This document shows positions 51,387 through 62,872 of a stretch of DNA of 64,000 nucleotides, in pieces. Each line of letters begins with the position of its first letter. Position 1 is the first letter of the stretch. The DNA is taken from assembly GCF_042186555.1 (NCBI RefSeq), contig NC_133326.1, positions 439,878,147 through 439,942,146 on the forward strand, read 5' to 3'. The position numbers and the translations under genes are program-made. Source of the stretch: Aquarana catesbeiana (lineage: Eukaryota; Chordata; Amphibia; Anura; Ranidae). The notes beneath the pieces are model-generated. The model was not told the origin of the DNA, ran no database searches, and saw only the letters and a list, made by a program, of their open reading frames with translations.

Positions 51387-52610
51387 AGGGCAGTGCCACA
51401 CAAATCCACAGGTGGTAGCAGGAACAATCTCTGCATAACAATAGGGCATCCTTTTAGTGAACATGCTAATCAGAGGTGTAACCCACAGCTGAGTTTAGCA
51501 GTTTTGATTTTTGACAAAAAAAGGAGAGTGTTTGGGAATAACAGATCTCTGTGTTTTTTTTACTTTTCATTTAAGGAAAATTTTGAAAAAAATAATAAAT
51601 AGACCAAGCTGGCAATTAGCCTTAAGCAAAAAGCAATTGTAACTAAGGATCATCAAAGATTTGCATGCTTTGAAACTTCTTGAAAGCAATATGAATCATG
51701 GGTTCTATAGCAATGAAAATATAAGGCATTCTTGTAAAATACAAGACATTGCTTTTGTTTGACTTATCTGTGGACATAAAAATCACATATGTAAAACCAA
51801 AGTTCCTTTTGTTCAATCAACTCTACCACAAATTACTCTTGGAAATCCTATTACTATCTAACCCTAAACACAGCTCAAAATTGTCAGAACAAGAACAAAG
51901 ATTATTTTCATCTCAATGTCTATGTGTATTAAGAAATGTTTCAAAGAAATTGAGTTTCCATCAAGTCATTTTTGGACCATTCTGTTAATGTGAATCTGGT
52001 TACACAATACCCCAAACACAAGAGCACTGTTCCAGTATGTAGTCACAGAAAAGTGCTCCATTTGGAGTTTTACGCACTGATTTTTCTAAAATGGTTGTTA
52101 ATGAAACTCATTGTGGCTCTGGTTGTAGATAATCTGCTTCTCACCTTGATCAAACTAGGAAGCACTTACATGTACTAAAACAAAATAAAGTACTGAGGTT
52201 TGACTGTGTTGAAAGCATTAAAAGTAGAGTACCGGCCACTCTGATGCTCCTAGTTTCATCTGGAAGATTTAACCCAGTTCCCACATTGCCCAAAACAGGA
52301 AACACTCACCAGCAGTGAAATACAAGAGAGCTTTGTTTTGGGTCATGTAAGATGGGACAAAAATATCAATCATTTTCTTTTGGCAGAAGAACAAGAATTG
52401 GATTAGAAAATATGAAGCAGCTTACCTCCAAGAAGCAAACAGCCATTGTTCTCATGTATTTATCTTCAGGTTCTGTTTAAGCATTCACTTCACTCTATCT
52501 TCCAACTCTTTATAAACCAGGTGGTATACACCATTATCCAATCAGTAATCAGTAAGGTTTTATTTTGTTATGCAGAGGGAGGAGCACATTCCAGTTTGTC
52601 AAATAAAAAT
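51387..52610 (+). repeat. M42, second E unit of an E-F doublet
   Basis: E type following F instead of A, with AGCAGGAAC at its start rather than AGCATGAAC. It shares AAAACCAAAG with M40. Confidence 0.8.
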
Positions 52611-53838
52611 AGGGCAGTGCCACACAAATCCACAGGTGGTAGCAGGAACAATCTCTGCATAACAATAGGGCATCCTTTTAGTGAACATGCTAATCAGAGG
52701 TGTAACCCACAGCTGAGTTTAGCAGTTTTGATTTTTGACAAAAAAAAGGAGAGTGTTTGGGAATAACAGATCTCTGTGGTTTTTTTACTTTTCATTTAAG
52801 GAAAATTTTGAAAAAAATAATAAATGGACCAAGCTGGCAATTAGCCTTAAGCAAAAAGCAATTGTAACTAAGGATCAAAGATTTGCATGCTTTGAAACTT
52901 CTTGAAAGCAATATGAATCATGGGTTCTATAGCAATGAAAATATAAGGCATTCTTGTAAAATACAAGACATTGCTTTTGTTTGACTTATCTGTGGACATA
53001 AAAATCACATATGTAAAAGCAAATTTCCTTTTGTTCAATCAACTCTACCACAAATTACTCTTGGAAATCCTATCACTATCTAACCCTAAAAACAGCTCAA
53101 AATTGTCAGAACATGAACAAAGATTATTTTCATCTCAATGTCTATGTGTATTAAGAAATGTTTCAAAGAAATTGAGTTTCCATCAAGTCGTTTTTGGACC
53201 ATTCTGTTATTGTGAATCTGGTTACACAATACCCCAAACAGAAGAGCACTGTTCCAGTATGTAGTCACAGAAAAGTGCTCCATTTGGAGTTTTACGCACT
53301 GATTTTTCTGAAATGGTTGTTAGTGAAACTCATTGTGGCTCTGGTTGTAGATAATCTGCTTCTCACCTTGGTCAAACTAGGAAGCACTTACATGTACTAA
53401 AACAAAATAAAGTACTGAGGTTTGACTGTGTTGAAAGCATTAAAAGTAGAGTACCGGCCACTCTGATGCTCCTAGTTTCATCTGGAAGATTTAACCCAGT
53501 TCCCACATTGCCCAAAACAGGAAGCATTCACTCACCAGCAATGGAATACAAGAGAGAGCTTTGTTTTTGTTCATGTAAGATGGGACAAAAATATCAATCA
53601 TTTTCTTTTGGCAGAAGAACAAGAATTGGATTAGAAAATATGAAGCAGCTTACCTCCAAGAAGCAAACAGCCATTGTTCTCATGTATGTATCTTCAGGTT
53701 CTGTTTAAGCATCCACTTCACTCTATCTTCCAACTCTTTATAAACCAGGTGGTATACACCATTATCCAATCAGTAATCAGTAAGGTTTTATTTTTTTATG
53801 CAGAGGGAGGAGCACATTCCAGTGGGCCAAATAAAAAT
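52611..53838 (+). repeat. M43, second F unit of an E-F doublet
   Basis: Nearly the same as M41. It has an eighth A in the A tract near 52740, AAATGGACC in place of AAATAGACC, and ATGTATGTATC near 53686. Confidence 0.8.
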
Positions 53839-55289
53839 AGGGCAGTGCCACACAAATCCACAGGTGGTAGCAGGAACAATCTCTGCATAACAATAGGGCA
53901 TCCTTTTAGTGAACATGCTAATCAGAGGTGTAACCCACAGCTGAGTTTAGCAGTTTTGATTTTTGACAAAAAAAGGAGAGTGTTTGGGAATAACAGATCT
54001 CTGTGGTTTTTTAACTTTTCATTTAAGGAAAATTTTGAAAAAAATAATAAATAGACCAAGCTGGCAATTAGCCTTAAGCAAAAAGCAATTGTAACTAAGG
54101 ATCATCAAAGATTTGCATGCTTTGAAACTTCTTGAAAGCAATATGAATCATGGGTTCTATAGCAATGAAAATATAAGGCATTCTTGTAAAATACAAGACA
54201 TTGCTTTTGTTTGACTTATCTGTGGACATAAAAATCACATATGTAAAAGCAAAGTTCCTTTTGTTCAATCAACTCTAACACAAATTACTCTTGGAAATCC
54301 TATTACTATCTAACCCTAAACACAGCTCAAAATTGTCAGAACAAGAACAAAGATTATTTTCATCTCAATGTCTATGTGTATTAAGAAATGTTTCAAAGAA
54401 ATTGAGTTTCCATCAAGTCGTTTTTGGACCATTCTGTTAATGTGAATCTGGTTACACAATACCCCAAACACAAGAGCACTGTTCCAGTATGTAGTCACAG
54501 AAAAGTGCTCCATTTGGAGTTTTACGCACTGATTTTTCTGAAATGGTTGTTAGCGAAACTCATTGTGGCTCTGGTTGTAGATAATCTGCTTCTCACCTTG
54601 GTCAAACTAGGAAGCACTTACATGTACTAAAACAAAATAAAGTACTGAGGTTTGACTGTGTTGAAAGCATTAAAAGTAGAGTTCCGGCCACTCTGATGCT
54701 CCTAGTTTCATCTGGAAGATTTAACCCAGTTCCCACATTGCCCAAAACAGGAAGCACTCACTCACCAGCAATGGAATACAAGAGAGAGCTTTGTTTTGGG
54801 TCATGTAAGATAGGACAAAAATATCAATCATTTTCTTGTGGCAGAAGAACAAGAATTGGATTAGAAAATATGAAGCAGCTTACCTCCAAGAAGCAAACAG
54901 CCATTGTTCTCATGTATTTATCTACAGGTTCTGTTTAAGCATCCACTTCACTCTATCTTCCAACTCTTTATAAACCAGGTGGTATACACCATTATCCAAT
55001 CAGTAAGGTTTAATTTTGTTATGCAGAGGGAGGAGCACATTCCAGTGGGCCAAATGAAAATAGGCAAGAACAAGAATTGGATTAGAAAATATGAAGCAGC
55101 TTACCTCCAAGAAGCAAACAGCCATTGTTCTCATGTATTTATCTTCAGGTTCTGTTTAAGCATTCACTTCACTCTATCTTCCAACTCTTTATAAACCAGG
55201 TGGTATACACCATTATCCAATCAGTAATCAGTAAGGTTTTATTTTGTTACGCAGAGGGAGGAGCACATTCCAGTGGGCCAAATAAAAAT
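53839..55289 (+). repeat. M44, A unit
   Basis: A type with a variant duplication junction (TAGGCAAGAAC rather than TAGGGAAGAAC, 55061) and ATAGGAC for ATGGGAC. It also has CTCTAACAC. Confidence 0.8.
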
Positions 55290-55293
55290 AGGG
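54845..55293 (+). repeat. Internal tandem duplication in M44 (221-bp period)
   Basis: Copies at 54845-55065 and 55066-55293, with a G-to-C change at the junction. Confidence 0.9.
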
Positions 55294-56512
55294 CAGTGCC
55301 ACACAAATCCACAGGTGGCAGCAGGAACAATCTCTGCATAACAATAGGGCATCCTTTTAGTGAACATGCTAATCAGAGGTGTAACCCACAGCTGAGTTTA
55401 GCAGTTTTGATTTTTGATAAAAAAAGGAGAGTGTTTGGGAATATCAGATCTCTGTGTTTTTTTTACTTTTCATTTAAGAAAATTTTGAAAAAAATAATAA
55501 ATAGACCAAGCTGGCAATTAGCCTTAAGCAAAAAGCAATTGTAACTAAGGATCATCAAAGATTTGCATGCTTTGAAACTTCCTGAAAGCAATATGAATCA
55601 TGGGTTCTATAGCAATGAAAATATAAGGCATTCTTGTAAAATACAAGACATTGCTCTTTTTTGGCTTATCTGTGGACATAAAAATCACCTATGTAAAAGC
55701 AAAGTTCCTTTTGTTCAATCAACTCTACCACAAATTACTCTTGGAAATCCTATTACTATCTAACCCTAAACATGGCTCAAAATTGTCAGACCAAGAACAA
55801 AGATTATTTTCATCTCAATGTCTATGTGTATTAAGAAATGTTTCAAAGAAATTGAGTTTCCATCAAGTAGTTTTTGGACCATTCTGTTAAAGTGAATCTG
55901 GATACACAATACCCCAAACACAAGAGCACTGTTCCAATATGCAGTCACAGAAAAGTGCTCCATTTGGAGTTTTACGCACTGATTTTTCTGAAATGGTTGT
56001 TAGTGAAACTCATTGTGGCTCTGGTTGTAGATAATCTGCTTCTCACCTTGGTCAAACTAGGAAGCACTTACATGTACTAAAACAAAATAAAGTACTGAGG
56101 TTTGACTGAGTTGAAAGCATTAAAAGTAGAGTACCGGCCACTCTGATGCTCCTAGTTTCATCTGGAAGATTTAACACAGTTCCCACATTGCCCAAAACAA
56201 TAAACACTCACCAGCAGTGAAATACAAGAGAGAGCTTTGTTTTGGGTCATGTAAGATGGGACAAAAATATCAATCATTTTCTTTTGGCAGAACAAGAATT
56301 GGATTAGAAAATATGAAGCAGCTTACCTCCAAGAAGCAAACAGCCATTGTTCTCATGTATTTATCTTCAGGTTCTGTTTACGCATCCACTTATCTCTATC
56401 TCCCAACTCTTTATAAACCAGGTGGTATACACCATTATCCAATCAGTAATCAGTAAGGTTTTTTTTTTGTTATGCAGAGGGAGGAGCACATCCCAGTGGG
56501 CCAAATGAAAAT
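55290..56512 (+). repeat. M45, B start / C end
   Basis: The first part is B (GGGAATATCAG, ACTTCCTG). At about 55,600 it changes to C (CATGGGTTC, GCTCTTTTTTGG, ACATGGCTC, CAATAAACAC). The fusion removed about one monomer from the A-B-C order. Confidence 0.78.
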
Positions 56513-57742
56513 AGGGCAGTGCCACACAAATCCACAGGTGGTAGCAGGAACAATCTCTGCATAACAATAGGGCATCCTTTTAGTGAACATGCTAAGCAGA
56601 GGTGTAACCCACAGCTGAGTTTAGCAGTTTTGATTTTTGACAAAAAAAGGAGAGTGTTTGGGAATAACAGATCTCTGTGTATTTTTTACTTTTCATTTAA
56701 GGAAAATTTTGAAAAAAATAATAAATAGAGCAAGCTGGCAATTAGCTTTAAGCAAAAAGCAATTGTAACTAAGGATTATCAACGATTTGCATGCTTTGAA
56801 ACTTCTTGAAAGCAATATGAATCATGGGTTCTATAGCAATGAAAATATAAGGCATTCTTGTAAAATACAAGACATTGCTTTTGTTTGACTTATCTGTGGA
56901 CATAAAAATCACATATGTAAAAGCAAAGTTCCTTTTGTTCAATCAACTCTACCACAAATTACTCTTGGAAATCCTATTACTATCTAACCCTAAACACAGC
57001 TCAAAATTGTCAGAACAAGAACAAAGATTATTTTCATCTCAATGTCTATGTGTATTAAGAAATGTTTCAAAGAAATTGAGTTTCCATCAAGTCGTTTTTG
57101 GACCATTCTGTTAAAGTGAATCTGGTTACACAATACCCCAAACACAAGAGCACTGTTCCAATATGTAGTCACAGAAAAGTGCTCCATTTGGAGTTTTACG
57201 CACTGATTTTTCTGAAATGGTTGTTAGTGAAACTCATTGTGGCTCTGGTTGTAGATAATCTGCTTCTCACCTTGGTCAAACTAGGAAGCACTTACATGTA
57301 CTAAAACAAAATAAAGTACTGAGGTTTGACTGTGTTAAAAGCATTAAAAGTAGAGTACCGGCCACTCTGATGCTCCTAGTTTCATCTGGAAGATTTAACT
57401 CAGTTCCCACATTGCCCAAAACAGGAAGCACTCACTCACCAGCAATGGAATACAAGAGAGAGCTTTGTTTTGGGTCATGTAAGATGGGACAAAAATATCA
57501 ATCATTTTCTTTTGGCAGAAGAACAAGAATTGGATTAGAAAATATGAAGCAGCTTACCTCCAAGAAGCAAACAGCCATTGTTCTCATGTATTTATCTTCA
57601 GGTTCTGTTTAAGCATCCACTTCACTCTATCTTCCAACTCTTTATAAACCAGGTGGTATACACCATTATCCAATCAGTAATCAGTAAGGTTTTATTTTTT
57701 TATGCAGAGGGAGGAGCACATTCCAGTGGGCCAAATAAAAAT
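56513..57742 (+). repeat. M46, D unit
   Basis: Has all D markers; no private change noticed. Confidence 0.8.
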
Positions 57743-58968
57743 AGGGCAGTGCCACACAAATCCACAGGTGGTAGCATGAACAATCTCTGCATAACAATAG
57801 GGCATCCTTTTAGTGAACATGCTAATCAGAGGTGTAACCCACAGCTGAGTTTAGCAGTTTTGATTTTTGACAAAAAAAGGAGAGTGTTTGGGAATAACAG
57901 ATCTCTGTGGTTTTTTTACTTTTCATTTAAGGAAAATTTTGAAAAAAATAATAAATAGACCAAGCTGGCAATTAGCCTTAAGCAAAAAGCAATTGTAACT
58001 AAGGATCAAAGATTTGCATGCTTTGAAACTTCTTGAAAGCAATATGAATCATGGGTTCTATAGCAATGAAAATATAAGGCATTCTTGTAAAATACAAGAC
58101 ATTGCTTTTGTTTGACTTATCTGTGGACATAAAAATCACATATGTAAAAGCAAATTTCCTTTTGTTCAATCAACTCTACCACAAATTACTCTTGGAAATC
58201 CTATCACTATCTAACCCTAAAACAGCTCAAAATTGTCAGAACATGAACAAAGATTATTTTCATCTCAATGTCTATGTGTATTAAGAAATGTTTCAAAGAA
58301 ATTGAGTTTCCATCAAGTCGTTTTTGGACCATTCTGTTATTGTGAATCTGGTTACACAATACCCCAAACAGAAGAGCACTGTTCCAGTATGTAGTCACAG
58401 AAAAGTGCTCCATTTGGAGTTTTACGCACTGATTTTTCTGAAATGGTTGTTAGTGAAACTCATTGTGGCTCTGGTTGTAGATAATCTGCTTCTCACCTTG
58501 GTCAAACTAGGAAGCACTTACATGTACTAAAACAAAATAAAGTACTGAGGTTTGACTGTGTTGAAAGCATTAAAAGTAGAGTACCGGCCACTCTGATGCT
58601 CCTAGTTTCATCTGGAAGATTTAACCCAGTTCCCACATTGCCCAAAACAGGAAGCATTCACTCACCAGCAATGGAATACAAGAGAGAGCTTTGTTTTTGT
58701 TCATGTAAGATGGGACAAAAATATCAATCATTTTCTTTTGGCAGAAGAACAAGAATTGGATTAGAAAATATGAAGCAGCTTACCTCCAAGAAGCAAACAG
58801 CCATTGTTCTCATGTATTTATCTTCAGGTTCTGTTTAAGCATCCACTTCACTCTATCTTCCAACTCTTTATAAACCAGGTGGTATACACCATTATCCAAT
58901 CAGTAATCAGTAAGGTTTTATTTTTTTATGCAGAGGGAGGAGCACATTCCAGTGGGCCAAATAAAAAT
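57743..58968 (+). repeat. M47, E start / F body
   Basis: Starts AGCATGAAC (E), then follows F from GGATCAAAG. One A is missing at CCCTAAAACAGC near 58215. An E unit is therefore skipped here. Confidence 0.78.
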
Positions 58969-60419
58969 AGGGCAGTGCCACACAAATCCACAGGTGGTAG
59001 CAGGAACAATCTCTGCATAACAATAGGGCATCCTTTTAGTGAACATGCTAATCAGAGGTGTAACCCACAGCTGAGTTTAGCAGTTTTGATTTTTGACAAA
59101 AAAAGGAGAGTGTTTGGGAATAACAGATCTCTGTGGTTTTTTAACTTTTCATTTAAGGAAAATTTTGAAAAAAATAATAAATAGACCAAGCTGGCAATTA
59201 GCCTTAAGCAAAAAGCAATTGTAACTAAGGATCATCAAAGATTTGCATGCTTTGAAACTTCTTGAAAGCAATATGAATCATGGGTTCTATAGCAATGAAA
59301 ATATAAGGCATTCTTGTAAAATACAAGACATTGCTTTTGTTTGACTTATCTGTGGACATAAAAATCACATATGTAAAAGCAAAGTTCCTTTTGTTCAATC
59401 AACTCTAACACAAATTACTCTTGGAAATCCTATTACTATCTAACCCTAAACACAGCTCAAAATTGTCAGAACAAGAACAAAGATTATTTTCATCTCAATG
59501 TCTATGTGTATTAAGAAATGTTTCAAAGAAATTGAGTTTCCATCAAGTCGTTTTTGGACCATTCTGTTAATGTGAATCTGGTTACACAATACCCCAAACA
59601 CAAGAGCACTGTTCCAGTATGTAGTCACAGAAAAGTGCTCCATTTGGAGTTTTACGCACTGATTTTTCTGAAATGGTTGTTAGCGAAACTCATTGTGGCT
59701 CTGGTTGTAGATAATCTGCTTCTCACCTTGGTCAAACTAGGAAGCACTTACATGTACTAAAACAAAATAAAGTACTGAGGTTTGACTGTGTTGAAAGCAT
59801 TAAAAGTAGAGTTCCGGCCACTCTGATGCTCCTAGTTTCATCTGGAAGATTTAACCCAGTTCCCACATTGCCCAAAACAGGAAGCACTCACTCACCAGCA
59901 ATGGAATACAAGAGAGAGCTTTGTTTTGGGTCATGTAAGATGGGACAAAAATATCAATCATTTTCTTGTGGCAGAAGAACAAGAATTGGATTAGAAAATA
60001 TGAAGCAGCTTACCTCCAAGAAGCAAACAGCCATTGTTCTCATGTATTTATCTACAGGTTCTGTTTAAGCATCCACTTCACTCTATCTTCCAACTCTTTA
60101 TAAACCAGGTGGTATACACCATTATCCAATCAGTAAGGTTTAATTTTGTTATGCAGAGGGAGGAGCACATTCCAGTGGGCCAAATGAAAATAGGGAAGAA
60201 CAAGAATTGGATTAGAAAATATGAAGCAGCTTACCTCCAAGAAGCAAACAGCCATTGTTCTCATGTATTTATCTTCAGGTTCTGTTTAAGCATTCACTTC
60301 ACTCTATCTTCCAACTCTTTATAAACCAGGTGGTATACACCATTATCCAATCAGTAATCAGTAAGGTTTTATTTTGTTACGCAGAGGGAGGAGCACATTC
60401 CAGTGGGCCAAATAAAAAT
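58969..60419 (+). repeat. M48, A unit
   Basis: A type with GGTTTTTTAAC, CTCTAACAC and the 221-bp-period duplication. It follows directly from an F body, as in the reference order. Confidence 0.8.
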
Positions 60420-60423
60420 AGGG
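59975..60423 (+). repeat. Internal tandem duplication in M48 (221-bp period)
   Basis: Copies at 59975-60195 and 60196-60423. Confidence 0.9.
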
Positions 60424-61649
60424 CAGTGCCACACAAATCCACAGGTGGCAGCAGGAACAATCTCTGCATAACAATAGGGCATCCTTTTAGTGAACATGCT
60501 AATCAGAGGTGTAACCCACAGCTGAGTTTAGCAGTTTTGATTTTTGATAAAAAAATGAGAGTGTTTGGGAATATCAGATCTCTGTGTTTTTTTTACTTTT
60601 CATTTAAGAAAATTTTGAAAAAAATAATAAATAGACCAAGCTGGCAATTAGCCTTAAGCAAAAAGCAATTGTAACTAAGGATCATCAAAGATTTGCATGC
60701 TTTGAAACTTCCTGAAAGCAATATGAATCATAGGTTCTATATCAATGAAAATATGAGGCATTCTTGTAAAATACAAGACATTGCTTTTGTTTGATTTATC
60801 TGTGGACGAAAAAATCACGTATGTAAAAGCAAAGTTCCTTTTGTTCAATCAACTCTACCACAAATTACTCCTGGAAATCCTATTACTATCTAACCTTAAA
60901 CACAGCTCAAAATTGTCAGACCAAGAATAAAGATTATTTTCATCTCAATGTCTATGTGTATTAAGAAATGTTTCAAAGAAATTGAGTTTCCATCAAGTCG
61001 TTTGTTGCACCATTCTGTTAAAGTGAATCTGGTTACACAATACCCTAAACACAAGAGCACTGTTCCAATATGTAGTCACAGAAAAGTGCTCCATTTGGAG
61101 TTTTACGCACTGATTTTTCTGAAATGGTTTTTAGTGAAACTCATTGTGGCTCTGGTTGTAGATAATCTGCTTCTCACCTTGGTCAAACTAGGAAGCACTT
61201 ACATGTACTAAAACAAAATATAGTACTGAGGTTTGACTGAGTTGAAAGCATTAAAAGTAGAGTACCGGCCACTCTGATGCTCCTAGTTTCATCTGGAAGA
61301 TTTAACCCAGTTCCCACATTGCCCAAAACAGGAAGCACTCACTCACCAGCAATTGAATACAAGAGAGAGCTTTGTTTTGGGTCATGTAAGATGGGACAAA
61401 AATATCAATCATTTTCTTTTGGCAGAAGAACAAGAATTGGATTAGAAAATGTGAAGCAGCTTACCTCCAAGAAGCAAACAACCATTGTTCTCATGTATTT
61501 ATCTTCATGTTCTGTTTAAGCATCCACTTCTCTCTATCTCCCAACTCTTTATAAACCAGGTGGTATACACCATTATCCAATCAGTAATCAGTAAGGTCTT
61601 ATTTTGTTATGCAGAGGGAGGAGCACATTCCAGTGGGCCAAATGAAAAT
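60420..61649 (+). repeat. M49, B unit
   Basis: B type with AAAAAATGAGAG near 60550, a CACGTATG variant near 60818, and a one-base insertion (GTCGTTTGTTGC) near 61001. Confidence 0.8.
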
Positions 61650-62872
61650 AGGGCAGTTCCACACAAATCCACAGGTGGTAGCAGGAACAATCTCTGCATA
61701 ACAATCTGGCATCCTTTTAGTGAACATGCTAATCCAAGGTGTAACCCACAGCTGAGTTTAGCAGTTTTGATTTTTGACAAAAAAGGAGAGTGTTTGGGAA
61801 TAACAGATCTCTGTGTATTTTTTACTTTTCATGTAAGGAAAATTTTGAAAAAAATAATAAATAGACCAAGCTGGCAACTAGCTTTAAGCAAAAAACAATT
61901 GTAAGTAAGGATCATCAAAGATTTGCATGCTTTGAAACTTCTTGAAAGCAATATGAATCATGGGTTCTATAGCAATGAAAATATAAGGCATTCTTGTAAA
62001 ATACAAGACATTGCTCTTTTTTGGCTTATCTGTGGACATAAAAATCACCTATGTAAAAGCAAAGTTCCTTTTGTTCAATCAACTCTACCACAAATTACTC
62101 TTGGAAATCCTATTACTATCTAACCCTAAACATGGCTCAAAATTGTCAGACCAAGAACAAAGATTATTTTCATCTCAATGTCTATGTGTATTAAGAAATG
62201 TTTCAAAGAAATTGAGTTTCCATCAAGTAGTTTTTGGACCATTCTGTTAAAGTGAATCTGGATACACAATACCCCAAACACAAGAGCACTGTTCCAATAT
62301 GCAGTCACAGAAAAGTGCTCCATTTGGAGTTTTACGCACTGATTTTTCTGAAATGGTTGTTAGTGAAACTCATTGTGGCTCTGGTTGTAGATAATCTGCT
62401 TCTCACCTTGGTCAAACTAGGAAGCACTTACATGTACTAAAACAAAATAAAGTACTGAGGTTTGACTGAGTTGAAAGCATTAAAAGTAGAGTACCGGCCA
62501 CTCTGATGCTCCTAGTTTCATCTGGAAGATTTAACACAGTTCCCACATTGCCCAAAACAATAAACACTCACCAGCAGTGAAATACAAGAGAGAGCTTTGT
62601 TTTGGGTCATGTAAGATGGGACAAAAATATCAATCATTTTCTTTTGGCAGAACAAGAATTGGATTAGAAAATATGAAGCAGCTTACCTCCAAGAAGCAAA
62701 CAGCCATTGTTCTCATGTATTTATCTTCAGGTTCTGTTTACGCATCCACTTATCTCTATCTCCCAACTCTTTATAAACCAGGTGGTATACACCATTATCC
62801 AATCAGTAATCAGTAAGGTTTTTTTTTTATTATGCAGAGGGAGGAGCACATCCCAGTGGGCCAAATGAAAAT
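61650..62872 (+). repeat. M50, C unit
   Basis: Matches M38 at the C markers. The T tract near 62820 is followed by ATTATGCAG rather than GTTATGCAG. Confidence 0.8.
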
